DNA of 39,904 nucleotides from Opitutia bacterium (GTDB lineage Bacteria; Verrucomicrobiota; Verrucomicrobiia; Opitutales; Seribacteraceae): NCBI GenBank assembly GCA_018645725.1, contig JABGWD010000314.1, forward strand, positions 1 through 39,904, in the 5' to 3' direction. Position numbers and translations under genes: made by a program. Of this stretch, positions 32,342 to 39,622 are shown one piece after another. Position 1 is the stretch's first letter; every line of letters begins with the position of its first letter. The notes beneath the pieces are model-generated. The model worked only from the letters and a program-made list of their open reading frames with translations. It had not been told where the DNA came from and did not search any database.

Positions 32342-33433
32342 CTATTTTTGGAACAATGCATAAATGCCTGCCCCGGCAAGGGCGGACAGAATGGAGAGGA
32401 TCGAATAGGCGTGGCGATGGTTCCAGCGGGTGAGTTTTTCCCAACCGGAATACCAGTATACGGAAACTTCTTCGTCGTGCCTGAAGCGCTGGAGGTCGGC
32501 GAGCAGACCGGTTACTGCGGAATAGCGTTCCTCCTTGTTCCTTTTCAATGCTTTCACGCAAATCGCTTGCAAATCCTTGGGGATTGATTTTTCGGGGGCG
32601 ATTTTGCGGGGCAGGGGGAAGGGTTCCTCGAGCAGCTTTTTCTTGATCTCGACAAAGTCTTCTCCTTCGACGAGGAATCGATGGGTCAGAATCTCGAATA
32701 GCATGATGCCAAGGGAGAAAACGTCGGCCCGATGATCGAGTTTCGCATCTCCGCGGGCGATCTCCGGAGACATGTACATGGGGGTCCCGTAATGTCTGCC
32801 GACTGGGGTGAGGCTGAAGTCGGCGTTCTCCTCCTCCTCAATCAATTCGGGGGAAGAAAGGGAGGGAGAGCCCATGACCTTGGCCAGGCCCCAGTCGAGA
32901 ACGTAAACCTCCCCGAATTTCCCGATGATTACGTTTGCGGGTTTGAGATCCCGGTGAATGACCCCGACGTCATGAGCATAGGCAATGGTCTGGCAAACTT
33001 GAATGAGGATATCCAGGAGGCGGGGCAGGGGAAATTCATCCATGACGTCGGGAATTTCGTGGCGCAGGTCGAGAAGGATCTGTCGAAGATCCCGTCCTTC
33101 GACTTTCTTCATGGTGAAGAACAGTTGGCCCTCGCGATCTCTGCCTAGCTCGTAAACCGGAAGGGTGCCGGGGTGTTGAATGTTTGCTGTGACCCGGGCC
33201 TCGCGCAAAAAGCGCTTTGTCTCGATCTCCGAATCGCGCAGGTCGGCATGCAAGGTTTTGTAGGCAACGGTCCGGAGGAGATTTTTGTCAGTGGTTGTGT
33301 AGAGCTTTCCGGTACCGCCTTCGGCGAGGGTCTTGAGTTCGTCGTATTTGAGGGAACCGCTTTTCCATGCCGAGGGAAGGAGGTGGTCGGTGTCCCGGGT
33401 GTGGAGGGTTTTTTCTGTATGTTCCTTGATCAT
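32342..33433 (-). CDS. Hanks-type serine/threonine protein kinase, C-terminal membrane anchor
   Basis: This 363-residue protein transfers phosphate from ATP to Ser/Thr of target proteins. The kinase domain spans about 28-310. Visible elements are the glycine loop AEGGTGKLY (37-45), Lys59 in VAYKTL, the catalytic loop HRDLKPANV (160-168) with Asp162 and Asn167, the Mg motif DWG (180-182) instead of DFG, and GTPMYMSPE in the activation segment. A single hydrophobic segment at about 340-360 anchors it at the C-terminus; there is no extracellular sensor domain. TrhO is 40 bases upstream on the same strand, so the two are probably co-transcribed. It is convergent with the cNMP-domain gene, a plausible membrane partner by location only. 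Confidence 0.92.
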   Translation of the reverse strand: MIKEHTEKTLHTRDTDHLLPSAWKSGSLKYDELKTLAEGGTGKLYTTTDKNLLRTVAYKTLHADLRDSEIETKRFLREARVTANIQHPGTLPVYELGRDREGQLFFTMKKVEGRDLRQILLDLRHEIPDVMDEFPLPRLLDILIQVCQTIAYAHDVGVIHRDLKPANVIIGKFGEVYVLDWGLAKVMGSPSLSSPELIEEEENADFSLTPVGRHYGTPMYMSPEIARGDAKLDHRADVFSLGIMLFEILTHRFLVEGEDFVEIKKKLLEEPFPLPRKIAPEKSIPKDLQAICVKALKRNKEERYSAVTGLLADLQRFRHDEEVSVYWYSGWEKLTRWNHRHAYSILSILSALAGAGIYALFQK

Positions 33434-33473
33434 CGGTTTCTGACCCCAACAATAAGGGAGCTTTGGCAGATAA

Positions 33474-34424
33474 TCAAGCGGGAGGGGAGGTTTTCAGGGC
33501 AGTTCGGGGTGTTGGCATCTTTCGCCCGATATGGGTTTCCCGGCGCTTGCGGGCGAGTTCGATCTGGCGTTGGCGTTCGCGCAAACTTTCGCGCTTCCGG
33601 TCGCTCAAGCCCCCGTGGCATTTTGGGCAGGAAACGCCCTTTTCATAATCCGGGGAGGACAGGTCTTCTTCCGTCAGGGGCCATCGGCAGCCGAAGCAAA
33701 GTACGGCCTCTCCGTCCTTCAGTCCATGGGTGACCGAGACCTGATGATGGAAGACAAAGCATTCGCCTTCCCACTGGCTTTCCTCAGGGTCGATTTTTTC
33801 CAGATAATGGAGGATCCCACCCCGCAGATGATAGACCTCGTCGAACCCGTTTTGCAAAAGGTGGGATGATGCTTTTTCACACCTGATGCCCCCCGTGCAA
33901 AACATCGCAACCTTCCGCTTCGGGGAGTTGCTCAGCGAATCCTTTGCGAAATCCGTCCATTCGGAAAAGTTTTGGGTGTTCGGGTCAAGGGCGCCCTTGA
34001 ACGTGCCCAACTCAACCTCGTAATCATTCCGGGTATCCACGAGGAGGATGTCGGGGTCGGTGATCAAAGTATTCCAATCCTCTGGTTCGACGTACTGCCC
34101 GACAACTTCGGTCGGGTCGATCCCGGGAACGCCGAGGGTAACGATTTCGTCCCGTATTGCCACGCGCAAACGGTAGAAGGTTTCCCTGGAGGTGAAGGTT
34201 GAACGGCTGGGCATTTCGGCAAATCTTTCGTCTGCCCGAATGAAGGCCATGAACTTACGAACCCCATCTTCCGAACCGCAGATGGTCGCGTTGATCCCTT
34301 CTTTTCCCAAGATTATCGTTCCCAGTACCTTTTCTTTTTCACCAAGGTCTTCCAGGCGAATCTTCCACTCTTGAAAATCCGGAAGATCGGCAAATTGGTA
34401 GAAGGTAATGATTGTTCGTTCCAT
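33474..34424 (-). CDS. trhO: tRNA uridine(34) hydroxylase TrhO (rhodanese family)
   Basis: This 316-residue protein belongs to the TrhO/YceA (formerly UPF0176) family, which hydroxylates U34 of tRNA as the oxygen-dependent route to 5-hydroxyuridine. The N-terminal acylphosphatase-like domain (about 1-95) includes GTIILGKEGINATI. The rhodanese domain (about 110-215) has LLVDTRNDYEVELGTFKGA and the active loop CTGGIRCEK with Cys176 and Cys182. The tail has two CxxC-type pairs (CFGC and CPKC), typical of the family and probably metal-binding, then a basic end. The length is slightly under that of the E. coli protein. It is complete and ordinary; the odd part is its position ahead of a kinase gene. 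Confidence 0.94.
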   Translation of the reverse strand: MERTIITFYQFADLPDFQEWKIRLEDLGEKEKVLGTIILGKEGINATICGSEDGVRKFMAFIRADERFAEMPSRSTFTSRETFYRLRVAIRDEIVTLGVPGIDPTEVVGQYVEPEDWNTLITDPDILLVDTRNDYEVELGTFKGALDPNTQNFSEWTDFAKDSLSNSPKRKVAMFCTGGIRCEKASSHLLQNGFDEVYHLRGGILHYLEKIDPEESQWEGECFVFHHQVSVTHGLKDGEAVLCFGCRWPLTEEDLSSPDYEKGVSCPKCHGGLSDRKRESLRERQRQIELARKRRETHIGRKMPTPRTALKTSPPA

Positions 34425-34504
34425 CTGGGAACTGCAGAATAGGTGAAAACCTTCTGCTAGCGAGTTGAAAAAGTCCGTATGTCGGGGTGCTCGAAACCCA
34501 AGTT

Positions 34505-35533
34505 TCAGTCAGTCACCTCGATGATTGCTTTCAATACCCTGGAGTCCGGCTGGATCAAGCTCTCGAAACGATCGCTCACCTCGTCGAATCCCACGCGATG
34601 AGTGATCCAGGGAGCCGTGTCGATGGTCCCGGCCTCGATCAAGTCGATGATCCTCGGGAAATCGCGGGGCAGGGCATTGCGGGAGGCAAGAAGGTTCATT
34701 TCCTTGCGGTGGAGGGCAGGATGGACGAAGGAGACTTCCTCGGTCGTTATGCCGACGTAGACGAGGGATCCGGTATGTCCGACGTATTCGAGGGCGCCGG
34801 ACATCGAGCGTGGGTTGCCGGTCGCGTCGGTCACGACGTCAAAGAGGTTCCCGTTGGTGATTTCCCTGCATTTTTCGAGTTCCGAACCGTCTCCCTTGAA
34901 TTGCACGAGGTTCTCGATCCCATAGGTTCGGTGACAAAAATCCAGCCTTTCCTCGGACATGTCCATTACGGTGAGGTTCGTCCCGGTCAAGCGGTTGAAT
35001 TCGAGCGTGGCCAGTCCGATTGGGCCGGCCCCGATGACGAGGGCGTGTTCTCCCGTTTTCGGGTTTCCACGATCGGATGCATGGCAACCGATGGCGAGCG
35101 TCTCGACGAGGGCGAGTTGTTCGAAGTCAAGCTTTTCGGACGGGTGAAGTTTTTCCGCCCGAATAATCGAGCGTTCGCACAGTCCGCCATCCATCATGAC
35201 CCCGAATACCTTGAGGTTTTCGCAGCAGTTTCCCTGGCCCTTGGCACAGGCATGGCATTCCCCGCAATTGAGGTATGGTTCGACCGAGCAGCGATCGCCG
35301 GACCGGACGTTGGATACGCCTTCCCCGACCTCGAGCACTTCCACACCCAGTTCGTGACCGGGGATGCGCGGGTAGTCGAAGAAGGGGAATTTTCCGAGGT
35401 AGCAACTGACGTCGGTCCCGCAGATGCCCATTCTGGACGTACGGATGAGGGCTTCTCCGGGAGCGGGTTTGGAAGGTTCTGGGGCGTCAAAGGGTCTGAA
35501 GGATTTGGGTGCGGCCAATTGAAGGGCTTTCAT
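34505..35533 (-). CDS. Zinc-dependent medium-chain dehydrogenase
   Basis: This 342-residue NAD(P)-dependent alcohol dehydrogenase belongs to the medium-chain family. The catalytic zinc site is Cys38 in GICGTD and His60-Glu61 in PGHELG. The structural zinc lobe is Cys90, Cys93, Cys96 and Cys104 with canonical spacing. The Rossmann motif is VIGAGPIGLATLEF, with an acidic VMDMSEERL at the end of the second strand, favouring NAD. Among relatives it resembles sorbitol, threonine and galactonate dehydrogenases, so a polyol or sugar-acid substrate is likely. It starts 30 bases after the stop of an exported SGNH hydrolase and the pair is probably one transcript. Confidence 0.9.
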   Translation of the reverse strand: MKALQLAAPKSFRPFDAPEPSKPAPGEALIRTSRMGICGTDVSCYLGKFPFFDYPRIPGHELGVEVLEVGEGVSNVRSGDRCSVEPYLNCGECHACAKGQGNCCENLKVFGVMMDGGLCERSIIRAEKLHPSEKLDFEQLALVETLAIGCHASDRGNPKTGEHALVIGAGPIGLATLEFNRLTGTNLTVMDMSEERLDFCHRTYGIENLVQFKGDGSELEKCREITNGNLFDVVTDATGNPRSMSGALEYVGHTGSLVYVGITTEEVSFVHPALHRKEMNLLASRNALPRDFPRIIDLIEAGTIDTAPWITHRVGFDEVSDRFESLIQPDSRVLKAIIEVTD

Positions 35534-35563
35534 GACGTGTGGCAGGGGGTCGTGTTTCCCTTT

Positions 35564-36322
35564 TTAGGAAACTTGTATGGAATTGAGCAGAAAATGAGCC
35601 ATCAGGGAGGCGCCGTGCGGACTCGGGTGAACGCCGTCTCCGGCCCAATGCTTGGGGGGTGCGTATTTGACCGCCTCGTCGAACATCGATTGAAAGGGAA
35701 CGAATACGGCGCCATGGGCTTGAGCCATTTTTTTTGCGGCGGCCCGGTACTTGTCGAACTCGGGAAACCACTTGTCGTTGACCGCTCCGCACTTGAGCAC
35801 GAAGGGTTCGCAGATGATCAGCTGTACTTTGGGCAAGGCTTTTTTCGTTCTTTCGAGCAGCGCGTGAAAATCGTCCTCGTAGGTCTTGGCCGTTCCGTCG
35901 TACCTGCCGTTGAGCCCATGCCAGATGTCGTTCACCCCGATAAGGATACTGAGTACGTCGGGTTTGAGCTCGAGGCAGTCCTTGTCCCACCTGTCGGCCA
36001 GTTGATGAACTTTGTTTCCGGAGATTCCCCGGTTGTGCAGCGTGAGCTTGTGGGTGGGGTTGGATATCAACAACTGGGAACCTGCCATCCAAGCATAGCC
36101 TTTTCCAAAAGATTTTTGTTCGTTCGGTTTGGGGTCCTTCTTGTTGCGTCCGGCATCCGTGATGGAATCCCCTTGAAAGACCATGACTCCGCCCTTTTTC
36201 AAAGTGGCTTTGGCATTCTTCGAATGATGAGCGGCCATTGCCTTGGTGGCAATGGAGGGGGCAATACCGGCAAGGGCAGCCGATCCGAGTAGTTTCCTGC
36301 GTGAGAATTTTAATTCGGGCAT
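35564..36322 (-). CDS. Exported SGNH/GDSL hydrolase
   Basis: This 252-residue protein has a Tat signal (FSRRKLLGSAALAGIAPSIATKAMA) and is exported. It has all four SGNH blocks: GDSIT with nucleophile Ser53, RGISG around Gly99-Gly102, GVND with Asn131, and DGVHPS with Asp229 and His232. Family members hydrolyse acyl esters, often acetyl groups of polysaccharides, or lipids. The length fits a single-domain enzyme. It lies upstream of, and probably in an operon with, the zinc dehydrogenase, consistent with processing of an external carbohydrate and internal oxidation of a product. A 103-base region divides it from the divergent RidA-family gene. Confidence 0.9.
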   Translation of the reverse strand: MPELKFSRRKLLGSAALAGIAPSIATKAMAAHHSKNAKATLKKGGVMVFQGDSITDAGRNKKDPKPNEQKSFGKGYAWMAGSQLLISNPTHKLTLHNRGISGNKVHQLADRWDKDCLELKPDVLSILIGVNDIWHGLNGRYDGTAKTYEDDFHALLERTKKALPKVQLIICEPFVLKCGAVNDKWFPEFDKYRAAAKKMAQAHGAVFVPFQSMFDEAVKYAPPKHWAGDGVHPSPHGASLMAHFLLNSIQVS

Positions 36323-36425
36323 AGGAATCTTGGTAGACGTTTAATTCGATGAATCAATCCTGAAATCATCGCCTGATTGAACTTTTGACGCTTGCTCAAG
36401 GGACAGGGGATTTTAGTTTGGTGGA

Positions 36426-36890
36426 ATGACTGCAGAAGAATCGTTCGTGAGATTGGGTATCGAACTTCCCCCCGCGCCGAAGGCTGCCGGGTTGTACAAA
36501 CCTTTGTTCGTTCAAGATGGACTGGCTTACTTTTCCGGACATCTTCCGCTCTTGCCCGATGGTGGCATGATCACGGGCAAGGTCGGGGAGAACCTCGACG
36601 TGGAGGAGGGTTTCCGGGCGGCTCATCAAGTCGGGTTGAACGTTCTGGCCACGGTTCGCGAAAGCTTGGGCTCACTGGACCGGGTGGAGCGGGTGATCAA
36701 GCTCTTGGGAATGGTGAACGCAGGGCCCGACTTTACCCAGCATCCACAGGTAATCAATGGATGCAGCGAGTTGTTCCGCGACGTCTGGGGAGAGGACTGC
36801 GGGGTGGGGACGCGCAGTGCATTCGGCGTATCCGGATTACCTGCCGGAGCCTGTGTGGAAATCGAGGGGATTCTCTCGTTGAGGGAATGA
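36426..36890 (+). CDS. RidA/YjgF-family protein
   Basis: This 154-residue cytoplasmic protein is a member of the RidA/YjgF/endoribonuclease-like family, probably the longer subgroup (YjgF_endoribonc). VGTRSAFGVSGLPAGACVEIEGI places Arg130 and Glu145 with the spacing of the catalytic Arg and Glu of RidA enamine/imine deaminases, so activity on reactive imines is plausible. FVQDGLAYFSGHLPLLPDG is the typical N-terminal strand pair. TTGACG at 36385-36390 might be a -35 box, but no good -10 follows at proper spacing. The next gene overlaps its stop by four bases (ATGA). Confidence 0.88.
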   Translation: MTAEESFVRLGIELPPAPKAAGLYKPLFVQDGLAYFSGHLPLLPDGGMITGKVGENLDVEEGFRAAHQVGLNVLATVRESLGSLDRVERVIKLLGMVNAGPDFTQHPQVINGCSELFRDVWGEDCGVGTRSAFGVSGLPAGACVEIEGILSLRE

Positions 36891-37540
36891 GCTGGCGTAA
36901 AAAAGCTCTTTGGGCGGTTTCGTTCCTGTTCCTTGTTTTTGTCCTTGCCTGGTTTTTTCGCAAACCCTTGCTGACGGGGTATGCCCGCTTGTTTGGCGTT
37001 CATACGGCGACCAAGGGGGCGAATGCCCTTGTCTGCCTTTCGGGAGGGAAGATCACCCGCGTGCCTGAAACGCTCAGGCTTTGGAACCAAGGGTACGCGC
37101 CGTCGATCTACTTGACCAATGAGAAGAAGGGGAACAAGGAATTTTCAAAACTCGAGACGGGCAACCTGGGCTTTGCCCGGGAAGTGGTGAGGAAGATGGA
37201 ACTCAATGCAACTTGGGAAACGATCCCGAGCTTGGGGGACGGTGCGACCTCGACCTTCGACGAAGCCGAGGACGTCTTGGCCTACGGGAAGGAAAAGGGG
37301 TGGAAGCGCATCATCATCGTGACCGATGAATTCCATACCCGCCGGGCCCGTTACGCATTCGAAAAAATCTTTGACGACAGCGGAATCGAGGTGGAAGTGG
37401 CAGGTGCTTCGAACGAGGTTTTTTCAGATGATGACTGGTGGCAATCCGACAGGGGCATATCCAGCTACGTCCTGGAGACGATCAAGTTCCCGGTCTATCT
37501 CCTTTGGGATCAGGAACCGACCGTGGTGAGAAATAATTAG
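36887..37540 (+). CDS. YdcF/DUF218-like membrane-anchored protein
   Basis: This protein has 217 residues from ATG 36887, which overlaps the RidA stop as ATGA and has GAGGGA just upstream, implying translational coupling. A longer open frame upstream runs through the RidA gene in another phase and is discarded. An N-terminal anchor (about 7-25, ALWAVSFLFLVFVLAWFF) is followed by a DUF218 domain: GANALVCLSGGKITRVPETLRLW, ATSTFDEAEDVL and IIIVTDEFHTRRARYAFEKIF are the recognised motifs. DUF218 members such as ElyC affect envelope and peptidoglycan metabolism in E. coli; some bind S-adenosylmethionine. The precise role here is unknown. Confidence 0.85.
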   Translation: MSWRKKALWAVSFLFLVFVLAWFFRKPLLTGYARLFGVHTATKGANALVCLSGGKITRVPETLRLWNQGYAPSIYLTNEKKGNKEFSKLETGNLGFAREVVRKMELNATWETIPSLGDGATSTFDEAEDVLAYGKEKGWKRIIIVTDEFHTRRARYAFEKIFDDSGIEVEVAGASNEVFSDDDWWQSDRGISSYVLETIKFPVYLLWDQEPTVVRNN

Positions 37541-37548
37541 GCGAACGT

Positions 37549-37560
37549 TCCCCGCGGGGA
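37549..37560. terminator. Palindrome between convergent genes
   Basis: TCCCCGCGGGGA is a perfect 12-base palindrome lying between the 3' ends of the YdcF-like gene and the convergent orphan gene. It could act as a bidirectional terminator, though its loop would be tight and there is no T-tract. Confidence 0.35.
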
Positions 37561-37570
37561 GCAAGGGGAG

Positions 37571-38278
37571 TTACAGCTCGAGCGCCAGCGTGTACGGGAT
37601 GAACAATTCGAGTTCACGGACTCCGTTTCGACGCAAGCGAACCGGACTTTCCAGACCGGACATTCTCACCGTGGCTTTTTCTCCCAATTGTTCCCGGGTA
37701 AGCCGAACTTCCTCGGCGATGCGCTTCAACAATTCCGGTCGATACTGTTCGGCCCGATCGATTCCCAATGATATCGAATCACCCAAGTGGTTGGAGACTT
37801 TTGACGGAAGCTTGAGCGAGTCCCTAAACCGGCGTATTCGGTTGACCACGTCGAGCAACTTCTCGTCCTCGGCAAACCTGGCCCGGATTTCGAAACTTGC
37901 TTGACTCAAACTTGGTTCGGAACTTGTGGAGGAGGAAGAGAACGAGGAGATCTTGGAAACGCCGTAGGGTCGATTCAGTTGTTCGACGGGCATTTCGAAT
38001 GCCTGAATGCCTGCCAAGTCATTGGTTCGTTCCAGCAACTCCTTGCGTCCCGCTGTAATTTCCGATTCGCGTTTCTCCACCGTCTTTTCCGAACTGCTCA
38101 TGGTCAGCCACATGGAAACGAAATCGGCACTCTTCGTAACCTTCGTCGCAACCAAAGCGTCAGCATAACCGCCCGGGGCATCGTAGCCCGATAGGAGTCG
38201 AATCTTCGAGGCCTTCGTTTCCAAGCTTCCGATCGAAAGCGCCGTTATCAATGCACACCAAAAAAGTTGACTTTTCAT
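37571..38278 (-). CDS. Secreted hypothetical protein
   Basis: This 235-residue protein has a signal peptide ending near residue 23 (MKSQLFWCALITALSIGSLETKA) and no later membrane span. A Ser-rich stretch (SSFSSSSTSS) sits in the middle. The pattern of alternating helices and strands, with KTVEKRESEITAGRKELLERTNDL and a second helix-strand unit near the C-terminus, faintly recalls SIMPL (DUF541) domains, but I cannot assign that with confidence. The gene follows the DUF1501 gene at 38323 by 44 bases on the same strand and could be in its operon, but a hairpin lies directly before its ATG. Confidence 0.7.
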   Translation of the reverse strand: MKSQLFWCALITALSIGSLETKASKIRLLSGYDAPGGYADALVATKVTKSADFVSMWLTMSSSEKTVEKRESEITAGRKELLERTNDLAGIQAFEMPVEQLNRPYGVSKISSFSSSSTSSEPSLSQASFEIRARFAEDEKLLDVVNRIRRFRDSLKLPSKVSNHLGDSISLGIDRAEQYRPELLKRIAEEVRLTREQLGEKATVRMSGLESPVRLRRNGVRELELFIPYTLALEL

Positions 38279-38298
38279 GACGAGAATTACATCTCGTC
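38279..38298 (-). promoter_or_regulatory. Hairpin directly before the start codon
   Basis: GACGAG and CTCGTC (38279-38284 and 38293-38298) are exact complements around an eight-base loop. The stem ends next to the ATG of the secreted hypothetical gene and occupies the place of its ribosome binding site, and it is also 24 bases after the upstream DUF1501 stop. It could limit translation of the gene or end the upstream transcript. Confidence 0.4.
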
Positions 38299-38322
38299 CG
38301 GTCCCGCGATTGTCAAGAGCGA

Positions 38323-39603
38323 TTAGGCGAGGATTTCCTTGATTGGCTTGGGTTTGCCACCAAGAAAAGAGGGGCGTCCGGGCAGGCGCCTGATTTTCGT
38401 GCCCGTCATACCGAGGGCCTCCGCAATGGTGGCATGCAAATTTTTGGGCTCGTACTCGGGAAAGGGATCCCGTCCGTTTTCATCGGTCTCACCCACGGCG
38501 ATTCCTCCCTTGATTCCTCCGCCTGCGAGCATCGCTGAAAATCCGTTGGGGTGGTGATCCCGTCCGCCGTTGCCCTTGACCTTGGGGGTCCGTCCGAATT
38601 CGCTGGTCACCACGATCATGGTCGAGTCGAGCATCCCACGATCCCGGAGGTCGGTCATCAAGGAGGAAACGGTGCCATCCAGCTCGTTTGACAGGTTGGC
38701 GAGATTTTTCGAACCCCCGTGCATCGAGTCCCAACTGCGGTTGGAGGTGACTTCAACGTAGCGAACCCCTCTCTCGACCAATCTCCGGGCAAGGAGAGCT
38801 CCTTGGCCAAAAGCGTGGTTTCCGTAGCGGTTTCGCAAGTTTCCCGGTTCGCGCATGATGTCAAAAGGTTCGGCCATGTCACCGGACATGAATTTGACCG
38901 TTTGGTCGTAAAAATCGGAATAGGCCGTCACTTCCTCGTGGGGAAAATAATGTGTGAAGGAGGAAGAAAAACCTTGGGCAAGACGAACCCTCTTTTCCAA
39001 CTTCGCTTTGTCAATTTTTGGCAGCAGGTCTTTGATTCCCCGGGACGCATTGCCAATCGGCAAGGGGCTGTAGTCAGGGGCAAGGAAACCGGGGCCCGGG
39101 TTTCCGCTTGCAATGACCACGCTCGAAGGAAGGATCGGATCGGATTTCCCCAGAAACATCTGGGCCCATGAACCGAGTTGCGGATGGGTCATGCCGGTTC
39201 TTTGACGGTAACCGGTGTGCATGACGTAGCGGGCTCCCGAGTGTGATCCGGTCTTTGTCGTCATGGATCTTACCACGGACAGATCGTTGCCTTGCATGGC
39301 GAGCTTGGGCAACTTGTTGGAGAGTTGCAGGTCATCGCTCTGGGTCGCAATGGGTCTGCTGGGTCCCCCGATTTCTTGGGAATCCTTCGGGTCAAAGGTG
39401 TCGATTTGGCTCATTCCTCCTTTCATGTAGAGAAAGATCACCCGTTCGCAGGGAGCTTTTTTTGCCATCTTGACAGGGGGCGTCGCATCATCCGCTCCAA
39501 GCAGAAAGCTTGGAGCCAAGCTCACTCCCAAGGTGGTTTTCGCGGCATAAAGGAGGAATGCCCGACGGGTCGGTTCATCGAGAGACTTGAATATATCTTT
39601 CAT
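38323..39603 (-). CDS. DUF1501 protein with Tat-like signal
   Basis: This 426-residue protein carries TRRAFLLYAAKTTLGVSLA at residues 12-30, a Tat-like signal. Signatures are KGGMSQIDTFDPKDSQE near 63-79 and SEFGRTPKVKGNGGRDHH near 334-351. The central WDxH found in the other copies is WDSMH here, so His is shifted by one position, and the last motif ends in His instead of Trp. GRPSFLGGKPKPIKEIL ends the protein. It starts 19 bases after the DUF1553 gene stop, so the two form the usual pair. This subfamily is distinct from the five copies to the left. Confidence 0.92.
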   Translation of the reverse strand: MKDIFKSLDEPTRRAFLLYAAKTTLGVSLAPSFLLGADDATPPVKMAKKAPCERVIFLYMKGGMSQIDTFDPKDSQEIGGPSRPIATQSDDLQLSNKLPKLAMQGNDLSVVRSMTTKTGSHSGARYVMHTGYRQRTGMTHPQLGSWAQMFLGKSDPILPSSVVIASGNPGPGFLAPDYSPLPIGNASRGIKDLLPKIDKAKLEKRVRLAQGFSSSFTHYFPHEEVTAYSDFYDQTVKFMSGDMAEPFDIMREPGNLRNRYGNHAFGQGALLARRLVERGVRYVEVTSNRSWDSMHGGSKNLANLSNELDGTVSSLMTDLRDRGMLDSTMIVVTSEFGRTPKVKGNGGRDHHPNGFSAMLAGGGIKGGIAVGETDENGRDPFPEYEPKNLHATIAEALGMTGTKIRRLPGRPSFLGGKPKPIKEILA

Positions 39604-39622
39604 AATGATGGTGGCTCGGGTT

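Noticed and set aside
34487-36292. A 601-codon open frame on the plus strand.
   Set aside because: It is antisense to the zinc dehydrogenase and the SGNH hydrolase, both of which have complete catalytic motifs. The translation shows no domain and reflects codon bias of the real genes.
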